64,000 nt of DNA from Mesorhizobium sp. 1M-11 (GTDB lineage Bacteria > Pseudomonadota > Alphaproteobacteria > Rhizobiales > Rhizobiaceae): the NCBI RefSeq assembly GCF_001303895.1, contig NZ_LJSD01000075.1, positions 69,501 to 133,500 on the forward strand, in the 5' to 3' direction. A program made the translations under genes and the position numbers. Each line of letters opens with the position of its first letter. Position 1 is the first letter of the stretch. A model generated the notes under the pieces. That model was not told the origin of the DNA and did not search any database. It saw only the letters and a program-made list of their open reading frames with translations. This document shows positions 26,239-35,805 of the stretch, one piece after another.

Positions 26239-28275
26239 TCAGCGATCATGCGGCTTACCGACCACGATGTTGCCGATCAGCTTTTCGCGCCACGGCTCGA
26301 TCTCGTTGATCAGCAGCGCCAGATCATTCTTGTGCGTTGAACCGATCTCGGACTGCAGGATGATACCGTCTGCAAATTTGAGCAGTACCGGCAACAGTTC
26401 CTGAGCTTCGGTGCCACAGGCGTCGACCACAAAGAAAGCAGATACCTTGCCGGAATGCTCAAGATCCGAGGCCAGGGAAAGCAAAGCACTGGAACGCTTC
26501 GTGTTGTCGCCGACGCGCTCGTAAAGCAGCGCGTCCTTCAAGGGATGTCGGCCGGCGTGTTCGCCATGACCATTCGGCCGCCGGACCCCCGTTTCGGGAC
26601 GCAACGTACCGTTGAACAGGTAGACATCCTCGCCGAGGCCATACAGTTGCCGGGCAATACCCGGAGCGGCGTGCTCGCTGACCATCGTCGGATCAGCCGC
26701 TGCGACCACCACAACGGTCGGCAGGCCGTCGGAGCGGCGAAGCCCTATCAGGTGATTGACCCGGGCGAGCCCCATTTCCGGTATCTGCTGGCCCTTCAGC
26801 TCGATCGGCAGATCCCCCGCGCGCCGCAATCGGAAGACCCGCATCAATCGCTGGCGCCATCCCGGCTTGCCGCTGTCCACGAGACGCGCGACGGTCCGCA
26901 GTACCGGAACACCGGTCGTCGCGATCAGCTCGCGCTCCGAACGAACCGCGCCGCTGATCGCATCGCGCAATACCGCCAGAACGGATCCAGCCGCAGTGCC
27001 GAAAAGCAAGGCAGCGATCAGCACCAGGCTTTTCGGCGCCTGGACCGGCCGTGGAGAGGCAATGGCGGTGGAAATGATGCGCGAGGATCCCTTGCCGATA
27101 TTCTGCCGGCTGACGAGGTCTTCCGAACGCGTCAGGAACGATTGGTATACGGCATTGATCGAGGCGGCCTCGTTCTCCAGCTGCGCCAGCTTGATACGGG
27201 CCTCGCCTTTCTCACTGTTCATTTCAGCCAGCGCATCGAAACGCGTCTGCAATGAATTGAGATTGGCTTTCGCCCGATCGGCATTGGCTTGCGCGGTCTT
27301 GCGGATGCGATCGAGCTCATTCTCGATCGACGTGCGCATGGAGGCGATCTGCGAATGCACGGCGCGCATTTGCGGATGCTCCGCACCCAGACTGGTGGCG
27401 ACCTCGGCCCGTTTGTCGAGCAATTGCGCGTAGCGGCTGCGCAGGTCGATCAGTGTCGGCGACTGCAGCGCTTCGGCAATGGCGCCGGTTTCGACATTGG
27501 ACATGTTGAGCTGATTGGCCTGGTCGGCAATGGCTTTCTGTTGCTCGGCCGCTTGCCGCGCCGCAAGCAGCTGCTGGTTGAGGCCGGCAAGTTGCTGATC
27601 CGTTACCAGACCCTGCTGGCCGGCCGTAATCAGACCATTCTCGGTTCGGAATTTCTCGGCCTCGGCCAGAGCGTCGAGCAGGCGCCGGCGCAGCGTCTCC
27701 GTCTGCGCCTGCAGGGCGGTGTTGGCCCGCTGTTCCGCGTCGGTCTGCGATTGATCCGAACTGTTGAGATAGGTTTCAGCGACCGCATTGGCGATCTTGG
27801 CGGCCATTTCGCTGTCGCGGTGCTTCATGGTGATCGACAGCACCAAGGAATCTCCGGCCTGCTCGACACTGAGGTTTTTGGCCAGTGCGTCGACAACGGC
27901 ATCCGTGCGATCGCCGCTCGCCGCTGGCGAGCCGCCGCCGAACAGACGCTGGCGCAATCCGCCACCGCTGGCGGCGAGGTAAGGGTCATCGGTCAATTTG
28001 AGGTTTCTGACGACGTCACGCAGCATCTCGCGCGACTGCAGCACATAGATCTGACTGCCGACCGTCTGCTGTGTGCTTACCTGCGCCTCGCCTGGATTGC
28101 CACCGGACGCGCCGCCGCGACTGGGATCCAGCAAGATCTCGGCCGTAGAGCGATAATAGGATTTCTGTGTAGCCAGAAAGACCAGAGCCAGTCCCAAACA
28201 CAGCAGCGCCGTCAGCACCACATAGTGCCAGCGGCGTTTGAGAACCCCAGGCAGTTGAGAGATATCTATGTCCAT
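26239..28275 (-). CDS. Polysaccharide co-polymerase (Wzc/GumC/ExoP-like) with degenerate kinase domain
   Basis: The 678-residue protein has a Wzz domain, with membrane helices at about 21-37 and about 405-425 flanking a long periplasmic coiled-coil region (about 150-385). A cytoplasmic C-terminal domain (about 470-678) has the fold position of a bacterial tyrosine kinase. Its Walker A site is not recognisable: the strand TVVVVAAADPTMVSEHAA lacks GxxxxGKS/T, and no tyrosine cluster is present at the C-terminus. It would set chain length with the adjacent Wzy-like protein but probably cannot autophosphorylate. The ATG at 28275 follows TCTCGGGG. Confidence 0.85.
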   Translation of the reverse strand: MDIDISQLPGVLKRRWHYVVLTALLCLGLALVFLATQKSYYRSTAEILLDPSRGGASGGNPGEAQVSTQQTVGSQIYVLQSREMLRDVVRNLKLTDDPYLAASGGGLRQRLFGGGSPAASGDRTDAVVDALAKNLSVEQAGDSLVLSITMKHRDSEMAAKIANAVAETYLNSSDQSQTDAEQRANTALQAQTETLRRRLLDALAEAEKFRTENGLITAGQQGLVTDQQLAGLNQQLLAARQAAEQQKAIADQANQLNMSNVETGAIAEALQSPTLIDLRSRYAQLLDKRAEVATSLGAEHPQMRAVHSQIASMRTSIENELDRIRKTAQANADRAKANLNSLQTRFDALAEMNSEKGEARIKLAQLENEAASINAVYQSFLTRSEDLVSRQNIGKGSSRIISTAIASPRPVQAPKSLVLIAALLFGTAAGSVLAVLRDAISGAVRSERELIATTGVPVLRTVARLVDSGKPGWRQRLMRVFRLRRAGDLPIELKGQQIPEMGLARVNHLIGLRRSDGLPTVVVVAAADPTMVSEHAAPGIARQLYGLGEDVYLFNGTLRPETGVRRPNGHGEHAGRHPLKDALLYERVGDNTKRSSALLSLASDLEHSGKVSAFFVVDACGTEAQELLPVLLKFADGIILQSEIGSTHKNDLALLINEIEPWREKLIGNIVVGKPHDR

Positions 28276-28536
28276 AGTGCCCCGAGATAAAAGTCGTAAT
28301 GCCTGAGCCTGGGCAGGCGGCACGACCTAACCCCCATTTTGCCTCGACGCGAACTGCCGCGTGCAAATTGGCGTATCTCGACTCTTCCAATTTATGGTTA
28401 AGAAACCCCTAAATTGGCCGCTTGAATCCTTCTCCTACCCACCCAGTAGGTAAAAATTCTCTTCACCAATAGCATCCCTTGAGCAGCGACAAAAGGCGTG
28501 CTTCAAACCGCCAGAATCCGGCACTAATTACGCGCA

Positions 28537-28878
28537 ATGATTCTTGTTTCACGCCTCGCGTCGATCTTCCTTCTGGCTTTGATCGTCTTCGCCACCCTTT
28601 CGCCGATTGGGTTGAGGCCGCATGTCGGCGATCCCAATATCGAGCGTGCGGCGGCCTATCTGCTGCTGGGTGCAGCGCTTTCGCTGAGTTTCCCGAGGCA
28701 TATGATGCGCGTGGCCTTCTTCGTCGTGGGCATAGCCGCTGTTCTGGAATCGCTTCAATTGATCGATCCCGGCCGGCATGGGCGGATCGAAGACATGCTC
28801 ATCAAAGCCGTAGCTGGTCTCATCGGCGTCGCGGTGATCGCGCTGGCCGGCAGGCTGCTCCGCCGCGTGCCATCATGA
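28537..28878 (+). CDS. VanZ-like small membrane protein
   Basis: A 113-residue protein with three or four hydrophobic helices and the VanZ-like pattern ATLSPIGLRPHVGDPNIERAAAYLLLG...ESLQLIDPGRHGRIEDMLIKAVAG, including the conserved polar residues between helices. VanZ-like proteins recur in polysaccharide and teicoplanin-resistance loci; their biochemical role is unclear. It is the first gene of the rightward part of the polysaccharide locus, diverging from the co-polymerase across 261 bases with no other gene. Confidence 0.75.
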   Translation: MILVSRLASIFLLALIVFATLSPIGLRPHVGDPNIERAAAYLLLGAALSLSFPRHMMRVAFFVVGIAAVLESLQLIDPGRHGRIEDMLIKAVAGLIGVAVIALAGRLLRRVPS

Positions 28879-29006
28879 AGCCAATGAAACAATGCGGCTT
28901 TCACCGGCTGGTTTTCACGGCAATTTAACGCGTCGAAGTCAGGGTAGACCCGTATTTCGGGCGGGATCGGGCCCGCATCCGCAATCTCGCCGCAGACAGG
29001 GCATGC

Positions 29007-29903
29007 ATGTCCCGGAATGGTCCGAAAATCGAGACCTCGATGGTCGTCGCCACACTCGGCCGTTCGCACGAGTTGGATGGGCTGCTGCGCTCGCTGGCGG
29101 CTCAGGACCGCAATGATTTCGAGTTGATCGTCGTCGATCAGAACCCCGACGATCGGCTGATGCCGGTTCTGGCCGGCTTCGCGGAGTCGGTTACCATCAT
29201 ACACCTGCGTGCCGACAGGAAGGGTGTCTGCCGCGCCCGCAATCTTGGAGCAGCGCAGGCCCGTGGTCATTGGCTGGTCTTCCCGGACGATGACTGCTGG
29301 TATCCCGCGGATTTCCTCGCGCGCATCGACGCTCTCAAGAAAACTCATCCGGCTGATTTCTTCAGCGGTCGCGCCACCGATACGCAAGGTCAGACCATCA
29401 TGGGCGATTTCGCCGCCGAGGCGATGCCGATCGAGCGCGCGACGATCTGGACGACACTGATTGAATGGATGCTGGTGGTGAAAAAGTCTGACTTCGATGC
29501 CGCAGGCGGCTTCGACGTCGCCATCGGCCCCGGTTCCGGCACACCCTGGGGTGCCTATGAGATCCAGGACCTGGCGCTGAAGCTTTTGTCCGCCGGACGA
29601 AAGGGTTGGTATGATCCTGCCCTTACCGGCCATCATCCGGAGGATCGCTCCGATCAGACCACAGCCGCGGCGGTCGCCAAGATACGCGTCTATTCCACAG
29701 GCCTCGGTTATGTCATGCGCAAGCACGGTTATCGTTTCAGCGACTACCTGCCCCGGCTGCTGCGCCCCTTGGCCGGCATCGTCATCTATGCGCTTTCCGG
29801 CAAACCCGGCATGGCACGCCGCTCCTGGAACATCTTCGTCGGCCGCTGGGTCAGCTGGCGCACCGCGCCAGGTCCTGCCGCGCACGGCGCCTCGGCTTCC
29901 TGA
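29007..29903 (+). CDS. GT2 family glycosyltransferase
   Basis: The 298-residue GT-A glycosyltransferase begins with VVATLGRSHELDGLLRSLAAQ and has the nucleotide site VVDQNPDD. It shows the CRARNLGAAQARGHWLVFPDDDCWY segment, in which DDD is the metal-binding DxD, and the GxGTPWGAYEIQDL acceptor/catalytic region (E-x-QD). It would add one sugar to the lipid-linked unit. The ATG at 29007 starts the conserved region a few residues in. It lies between the VanZ-like and flippase genes in the same direction. Confidence 0.88.
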   Translation: MSRNGPKIETSMVVATLGRSHELDGLLRSLAAQDRNDFELIVVDQNPDDRLMPVLAGFAESVTIIHLRADRKGVCRARNLGAAQARGHWLVFPDDDCWYPADFLARIDALKKTHPADFFSGRATDTQGQTIMGDFAAEAMPIERATIWTTLIEWMLVVKKSDFDAAGGFDVAIGPGSGTPWGAYEIQDLALKLLSAGRKGWYDPALTGHHPEDRSDQTTAAAVAKIRVYSTGLGYVMRKHGYRFSDYLPRLLRPLAGIVIYALSGKPGMARRSWNIFVGRWVSWRTAPGPAAHGASAS

Positions 29904-29958
29904 GGCTGTTTAAGGTGCATGCGAACCCCTTTCCGTCTAAGGTGAGGCCAGGATCGGT

Positions 29959-31518
29959 GTGCGGCGCACCATGGTTGCGGGGGACCATTTGAGCAGAAGC
30001 ATCATGTCGAATTCGCTGATCAATGCGGCGGCAGGCATGCTGCTCTTGATCACCGGCTTCGCTTGCTCCGTCATCGTCGCACGCTTGCTCGGCCCTGCCG
30101 CCAACGGCACTGTCGCCTTCGCGCTGTGGGTGGCAGCCACCGGCTCGCTGGTGGCGGAACTCGGCACCGGCATCCTGCTTCTAAGGCTTTTGCCGCAATT
30201 GAAAACGAAAGGTGCCGACGCGCAAGAGCGGCGTGGCTTTGCCGCCTATCTCGCTTTACCCGTCTTCGTCGCCACGACATTGCTCACCGCACTGTACGCC
30301 CTGTTCTGCTGGAAGGGCGGCGGCATAGCGTGGACCGACAGCACGGCCGGCGTCGCGGCGCTGACCGCCGTGTTGCTGTTCATTCAGTCGATCGGTTCCT
30401 TCACCAAGAACTATCTGATCGGCGAAAAGCGGCTCGGCACGTTCTTTGTCTTCACTGCCATCACATCGACACTGCAACTCGGCATAGTCCTGGTCGGCGC
30501 GCTGGTGGCCGGTACCGAGGGTGCGCTGCTCGGCTATATCGCGGGCCAATCCGTTTTCTTCCTCTACACGCTGGGTATTCTGTCGACACGGCGCAACAAG
30601 GCCGGCCACAGTGCCCGTGCGCTTGCCGCGACCTCGCTGCTGCTGTTCTTCGAATTCGTCATCACCGCCGTGTTCCTCACCAGGCCGGAGCTGGTTTTCC
30701 TGCAGCATTTCCGCGACTCGCAGGACGTCGGCTATTATGCGGTCGCGCTGTCTCTGGCCAATCTCGCCCTGCAGCTTCCCGTGCAACTGACCGGCAGCCT
30801 GATCCCGTTTTATGCCGAGCGGCATGAAGCGAGCGAAGGCGCGGGAGCCACCGACCTGTTCGCAGCCGTCGTGCGGTCCTTCTCCTACATCACCTTTCCG
30901 CTCTGCTTCGGCCTTGCCGCGGTCGCATCGCCTCTGGTCGTCACAGTCTTCGGCGCCGCCTTCGAACCGGCTGGCGCGGTGGTCGCCATCCTCGCCATCG
31001 GCTCACCAGCCTATGTCTTCATTCAGCTCACCACCCAGTACCTCTATTCCAAGGACCAGGTGAAGGACCGCCTGGTGATCAGCAGCATCGGCGCTGTGCT
31101 CATGGTGATCGGCTGTCTGGTTGCGGTGCCTTTGTGGGGCATCGTCGGGGCCTCGAGTGTCCGTGGTCTGGTCTTCCTGGCGATGAGCGCGCTTCTGGTC
31201 AGCCATATCAAGCTGGAGAGCGGAGCAGGCAAGCTGATTGTCGTTGTGATCAAGGTGGCTCTTGCCGCCGTCGCCTGCGGCATAGTCGCCTTGATGGTCA
31301 CGCGCGTCATGCATGGCGTGCCCGCCATAGCCGCCGGCATCGCTGCTGGCGCGCTCGCCTACGCTCTTGTGTTGCGCCTGCTGGCGGCAATACCGCCCGA
31401 GGACGCCACTGTGATCGATGGCTTGCAATCGCGTCTCCCGTCAGGCATCGGGCGCGTTTCACGCCTGCTCTTCGGCCTGATCGCCCCATTGCCTTCCGCC
31501 TCGCAGGCTTCGAAATGA
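29959..31518 (+). CDS. Wzx-type polysaccharide flippase (MATE/MOP family)
   Basis: The 519-residue protein has about twelve to fourteen hydrophobic helices and the Polysacc_synt N-terminal pattern LINAAAGMLLLITGFACSVIVARLLGP. It should flip the undecaprenyl-linked repeat unit to the periplasm for the Wzy-like polymerase. The start is uncertain: GTG 29959 (CCAGGA nearby), ATG 29971 or ATG 30004 would all keep the helices. The stop overlaps the next gene's ATG (ATGA), so translation is coupled to the hydrolase. Confidence 0.86.
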   Translation: MRRTMVAGDHLSRSIMSNSLINAAAGMLLLITGFACSVIVARLLGPAANGTVAFALWVAATGSLVAELGTGILLLRLLPQLKTKGADAQERRGFAAYLALPVFVATTLLTALYALFCWKGGGIAWTDSTAGVAALTAVLLFIQSIGSFTKNYLIGEKRLGTFFVFTAITSTLQLGIVLVGALVAGTEGALLGYIAGQSVFFLYTLGILSTRRNKAGHSARALAATSLLLFFEFVITAVFLTRPELVFLQHFRDSQDVGYYAVALSLANLALQLPVQLTGSLIPFYAERHEASEGAGATDLFAAVVRSFSYITFPLCFGLAAVASPLVVTVFGAAFEPAGAVVAILAIGSPAYVFIQLTTQYLYSKDQVKDRLVISSIGAVLMVIGCLVAVPLWGIVGASSVRGLVFLAMSALLVSHIKLESGAGKLIVVVIKVALAAVACGIVALMVTRVMHGVPAIAAGIAAGALAYALVLRLLAAIPPEDATVIDGLQSRLPSGIGRVSRLLFGLIAPLPSASQASK

Positions 31519-33335
31519 TCGCTCATCCTGCTCCCCGCCCATCCGACGATGTGGCTGCGGTGCCGGGGCCGCAAAGACAGGTTGCAGCCGCGCGCCCGGT
31601 CACGTTTTCGGATACTGTCGCGCTTTATGCGGATGCGGCACCCGGCTCCGAGCCTCGCGACAGCGCGGTGCTCTTCCTCAGCCCATGGGGCTTCGAAGAG
31701 ATGTGTACGCGCAAGCTCTGGCGCGACCTTGCCGATCGCCTGGCGGCGTGCGGCATCCCCAGCCTGCGCTTCGACTATCCGGGCACCGGCGATGCGCTCG
31801 ACCGGAGAGACTTCGCGGACGGTCTCGCTATCTGGGAAAGCGCCGCACTTGCCGCTGCCATGGAATTGCGCCGCCTTTCCGGGGCAACCCGGCTCGTCCT
31901 GATCGGCCATGGGCTCGGCGCAACGCTGGCCGCCACCATCGGTCCAAGGCTCGAAGTCGTCGATGCGATCGTCCTGATGGCGCCGGTGGTCAGCGGGCGG
32001 TTCTATCTACGTGAGTTGGCCGCCTGGTCGAAGATGGTGGACGAAGGCCTGGGGCTTCGGGATGACCAGCGCATCACCGATCATGTCGCCGTTGCGGGCC
32101 TGATCATGCCCGACGAGATCGCCGCCGAGGTCAAGAACCTCAACATCGAGACATTGCCCGCCCTGCCCGCCAGCCAGGTGTTGATGCTGGAACGGCCTGC
32201 GCGAGACAAGGACGTCGCGCTCTCGGCACATTTGGTGGCGCTGGGCGCCGACGTCACCCGCCTGCCCTATCTTGGCTACGACGACCTGGTCTCCAACCCG
32301 ACAATCGCCAAGCAACCGCTCGAGGTCACCCGACAGATCGTTGAATGGGTCTCTGAAGCGACCGCGCGATCGGAAAGCAGAAAGGCGCAGATCCCGGAAG
32401 TGCCGGTTACGGCGCGGCTGGAAGGTCCCGGTTTCGTCGAGACACCGCTGCGCTTCGGCACCGATGATCGCCTTTTCGGCATTCTCTGCCAACCACGCGG
32501 TCAAAAGCGGGGCGCCACGGTGGTCTATCTCGGCACCGCCAATGACCGGCTGGCCGGCTGGGCACGGATGACGACCGAGACCGCCCGTTACCTAGCCGCC
32601 AAAGGCGTCGCCTCGTTGCGTTTCGACGCGGCCAATGTCGGGGACAGCCCCCCTGCCATCGGGGTGCCCGAGCAGGTGCTCTACACCGATCATCAGATCG
32701 ACGACGTCATGGCCGCTATCGACCTGCTTGACGGGCTGGCGCTCGGCGTGGCGATGCTCGCCGGCCGTTGCAGCGGCGCCTATCTCGCCTTCCGCAGCGC
32801 CGTCGCGGACGAACGCTGCAAAGCGGCGGTCGTCGTCAATCCTTTCACCTTTGTCTGGGACAAGGACGACGTGGTGGACGACGCCTTGCGCTACAATGCC
32901 CGTTCACTCGAGGATTATGGCCGGCGCATGATCAGCATCGACACGTTGCGGCGCCTGCGGGCCGGCCGCGTCAACATACGCTATGCGACGGTCAACATCG
33001 CCAAGCAGCTCGCCAACCGTTTCGCTGGCAAGATGCCGGCCGTGCTGGCGCCGCTATCGAAATATGCGCGCCTGAAGGAAGCAACCTACGCATCGTTCAA
33101 GCGGCTCACCGAACGACACATGCCGCTGACGCTGATCTACAGCGCCAACGATATCGGCCTCGACCGCTTCCGTTTCTATCTCGGCAGAAATGGCGAAAAT
33201 CTGAAACGCTACGGCAATGTCTCGGTCGAGATCATTCCCGGCGCCGATCACAACATCTCTCCGCCGGCGGCCAAGGCGATTGTGCGCGAACGGATCCTGG
33301 CTGCGGCTGTGAAAGCAGGCGAACCCGGGCAATAG
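31515..33335 (+). CDS. Tandem two-domain alpha/beta hydrolase with atypical nucleophile elbows
   Basis: The 606-residue protein contains two alpha/beta hydrolase domains (about 45-285 and 305-600). Each begins with a serine-aminopeptidase-like RFDYPGTGD or RFDAANVGD segment. The expected G-x-S-x-G elbow reads GHGLG (131-135) in domain 1, with Gly in place of the nucleophile. It reads GRCSG (417-421) in domain 2, with C419 in that place. Related proteins accompany exosortase and exopolysaccharide loci. Domain 2 may act as an acyl-transferase or thioesterase-like enzyme and domain 1 may be structural. It overlaps the flippase stop by four bases and is convergent with the GH2 gene. Confidence 0.75.
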   Translation: MIAHPAPRPSDDVAAVPGPQRQVAAARPVTFSDTVALYADAAPGSEPRDSAVLFLSPWGFEEMCTRKLWRDLADRLAACGIPSLRFDYPGTGDALDRRDFADGLAIWESAALAAAMELRRLSGATRLVLIGHGLGATLAATIGPRLEVVDAIVLMAPVVSGRFYLRELAAWSKMVDEGLGLRDDQRITDHVAVAGLIMPDEIAAEVKNLNIETLPALPASQVLMLERPARDKDVALSAHLVALGADVTRLPYLGYDDLVSNPTIAKQPLEVTRQIVEWVSEATARSESRKAQIPEVPVTARLEGPGFVETPLRFGTDDRLFGILCQPRGQKRGATVVYLGTANDRLAGWARMTTETARYLAAKGVASLRFDAANVGDSPPAIGVPEQVLYTDHQIDDVMAAIDLLDGLALGVAMLAGRCSGAYLAFRSAVADERCKAAVVVNPFTFVWDKDDVVDDALRYNARSLEDYGRRMISIDTLRRLRAGRVNIRYATVNIAKQLANRFAGKMPAVLAPLSKYARLKEATYASFKRLTERHMPLTLIYSANDIGLDRFRFYLGRNGENLKRYGNVSVEIIPGADHNISPPAAKAIVRERILAAAVKAGEPGQ

Positions 33336-33340
33336 CCTGG

Positions 33341-35797
33341 TCAGAACCGCGCGGTTGCCCTTGCATTCAACGCATGGACTTCGCCACTGGGCTTTCCGGC
33401 ATTGCCAAGCGGAACCAGCCGCACACCCTTCGTTTCTCCCGGCGCCAGATGGAACCAGTTGTCCGAAGGACGGAAACCGGGCGCATCGACATGGACCGAC
33501 TGCGCCAGACGATCGGCGGAGAACGCCAGCAACCAGCCTCCCTCGTCTTCCGAAAGCTCCGCTGTGACGACAGCCTCAGTCAATGCTTCGGCTCGGCCGA
33601 GCGGAAAATGAAACGCCTCCGCCACAAGGTTCTGATTGCCGGCGTCCTTCAGCCGGGCGACCGTCACATTATGCGAGGGCGCACCGAAACGGAAAGCATA
33701 GGCGGTATCGAAAAAGGCGCCGAACAAATCTGTGGCCGGCAAGGTGATATCCTGACGAGCTGGAACGATGACCGGCCGGGCGCCACGCACCACGGGCTGC
33801 ATGCCGTCGCGCAGGCAAGCAAGCTCGACAATCAAATGGCGATCGTCGTCGGCGTCGTTGACGACATGCACGTCGACACCGTTCGTGCCTTCATCCGTCA
33901 GCATGATCTGGATCGGACGGAATGCCCGCTTCAGCGCGTACCAGGCGGGCTTCGGCATACCCGTCGCATCGACCACACCCCAACCCGCTCCCGGCAGCAG
34001 ATCCTGGAACGTCCAGACCAGCGCACCGTTGCAGGCGGAACCCGGCCGCCGCCATTCGGCGAAAGTCGCCTCCATGATTTCGCCCGTCACGGCGCGCGAC
34101 AGGTCGAGATACCGGACAGGATCCTCGCGGCGTAACCGCACCGGATCGACGCCATAGAGCAGCGCCAGATAATGCTCGCGGATGTCCTCGAAATCCCATG
34201 ACGCGCCACGGTCGCGTGGCACGCGCGCTTTCCAGCGCGGGTCGTGCACAGCCGGCACCGGCAAGGCGTTGTCGAGCAAAGCCTGGTCCGGCACATTGGC
34301 GAAGGCCAGGCTCTCGGCGGCAAAACGCACACCGGCGCGGCGGGCATCGTCCAGCGGCCGGCAGTAGGCACCGACGCCGTAATAGTGGGTCACCCCTTCA
34401 TTGGGCGAGAACGGCATCGCCCCGCCGCTCGGACTGTTCGGCACATAAGGCACGTCCGGTCTGATCGCGGCGGCGATGCCGGGCAGCAACTCGTCCGTAA
34501 GCGGTCCCGACCATGACGTTGGCGGCAATCCCAGCATCGCCGCCTGCTGCGCCATCTCGCTGCCGCCACACAGCACCGCCAGCGATGGCGAAGCTGAAAT
34601 GCCGTGCAGGAACTGTTCCGCTTCCGCACGCACCAATGCCGCGAAATCGGCATCGCCAATCGGATAGTCGAAATTGGCGAACATGAAATCCTGCCAGACC
34701 ATGATGCCGAGCTCATCGCAGAGCGCGAAGAATTCAGGCGTCTCGTAGACCATGGTTCCGCCGACGCGGAGCATGTTCATGCACGCATCGGCCGCAAGTT
34801 CGAGCAGCGGCGCATAGCGGTCCCGTCCGCCCGGCAGGTCGACGATGTCGGCACTGGTCCAGGCCGCTCCGCGGCAGAAGACACGCACGCCATTCACGAT
34901 CAACGCGAAATCCCGCCCATCGTGCCCGCGGTCGGCACGAATGCGACGGAAACCGGTCCGGCCCAGCACGTGCCGCTTGTCACCCACCCGAAGCTCGACA
35001 TCGTGCAGGACTGGCGTGCCGTGCGTGCGCGGCCACCATACGGCAACGTCCGGAATCGAAAGACGGCCCTCGAAGCGCCCATCCTTGCCGGACAGCGCAA
35101 CCTCGCGACCGGCACAGCCTATCTTGATCGGGTCAGCCAATTCCGGCGCGGCAAAGCTCACCGCGAGTTGCCCGGTTCCATCCTCGTCGAGCGTCGCCGC
35201 GATGCGGACGTCACGGGCAAGCATTCGCTCTGGCCTTGCCAGCCGGATCGGCCGATAGGGCCCCGCGGCGTGGATTTCCGGGCACCAGCCAGGCATGTAA
35301 CCAAGCACGGTGGTACGCACCAGCCGCAACCCCGGCGGCGTGATCATCTGCGGCCGCCAGCGCGCGCGCGGGCCGCGCTTGTCAAGGTGTGGCGCAAGCG
35401 TCCGGAAGCAGATCGCCAGCCGGTCGTTTCCAGTCAAGGCGACAGCCAGATCATGTCCGGCAAACATCGAGCTGGAAGTCTCTACCAGCTCACCGTTCCA
35501 GTAGATTTCCGCGATCGTCGCCAACCCATCGAAGTGAAGCGTGGCAGGGCCGGGTGCCTCTTCCGCTAGATCGAGAAAATACCAGGCATCCGATGTGTTC
35601 AGCGGCCGCGGTGCCGTGCGGTCGAACTGGCCGGCGCGTTCCAATGCGCCTGCAACAGTGCCAGGCACAGGTGCCTCGACAGTCGGGAAAGCCCCGGCAT
35701 CCAAAGGCGGCGGACCCCAGGTTCCGGGAGGCGTCAACGCCATCCGCCAGCCCTGATCCAGGCGACGATCGCCATGGGCTGGAGTGTCTGCGCTCAC
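33341..35797 (-). CDS. GH2 family beta-mannosidase-like glycoside hydrolase
   Basis: The 818-residue enzyme has the GH2 layout: jelly-roll sugar-binding domain (about 12-190), Ig-like domain (about 195-285), TIM barrel (about 290-650) and C-terminal beta domains. Acid/base E414 lies in LCGGSEMAQQ, and the likely nucleophile is E495 in RFAAESLAF. The CGGSE form and the WQDFMFANFDYP strand are typical of beta-mannosidases. There is no signal peptide, so it acts in the cytoplasm. It is the last gene of the carrier-protein operon, 8 bases after the DUF1839 gene. Confidence 0.85.
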   Translation of the reverse strand: MSADTPAHGDRRLDQGWRMALTPPGTWGPPPLDAGAFPTVEAPVPGTVAGALERAGQFDRTAPRPLNTSDAWYFLDLAEEAPGPATLHFDGLATIAEIYWNGELVETSSSMFAGHDLAVALTGNDRLAICFRTLAPHLDKRGPRARWRPQMITPPGLRLVRTTVLGYMPGWCPEIHAAGPYRPIRLARPERMLARDVRIAATLDEDGTGQLAVSFAAPELADPIKIGCAGREVALSGKDGRFEGRLSIPDVAVWWPRTHGTPVLHDVELRVGDKRHVLGRTGFRRIRADRGHDGRDFALIVNGVRVFCRGAAWTSADIVDLPGGRDRYAPLLELAADACMNMLRVGGTMVYETPEFFALCDELGIMVWQDFMFANFDYPIGDADFAALVRAEAEQFLHGISASPSLAVLCGGSEMAQQAAMLGLPPTSWSGPLTDELLPGIAAAIRPDVPYVPNSPSGGAMPFSPNEGVTHYYGVGAYCRPLDDARRAGVRFAAESLAFANVPDQALLDNALPVPAVHDPRWKARVPRDRGASWDFEDIREHYLALLYGVDPVRLRREDPVRYLDLSRAVTGEIMEATFAEWRRPGSACNGALVWTFQDLLPGAGWGVVDATGMPKPAWYALKRAFRPIQIMLTDEGTNGVDVHVVNDADDDRHLIVELACLRDGMQPVVRGARPVIVPARQDITLPATDLFGAFFDTAYAFRFGAPSHNVTVARLKDAGNQNLVAEAFHFPLGRAEALTEAVVTAELSEDEGGWLLAFSADRLAQSVHVDAPGFRPSDNWFHLAPGETKGVRLVPLGNAGKPSGEVHALNARATARF

Positions 35798-35805
35798 GAC
35801 ACCGC

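Noticed and set aside
31134..31514. Long N-terminal extension of the tandem hydrolase frame
   Set aside because: It overlaps the flippase gene in another frame, has Arg/His-rich shadow composition, and the ATGA junction at 31515 is a better start.
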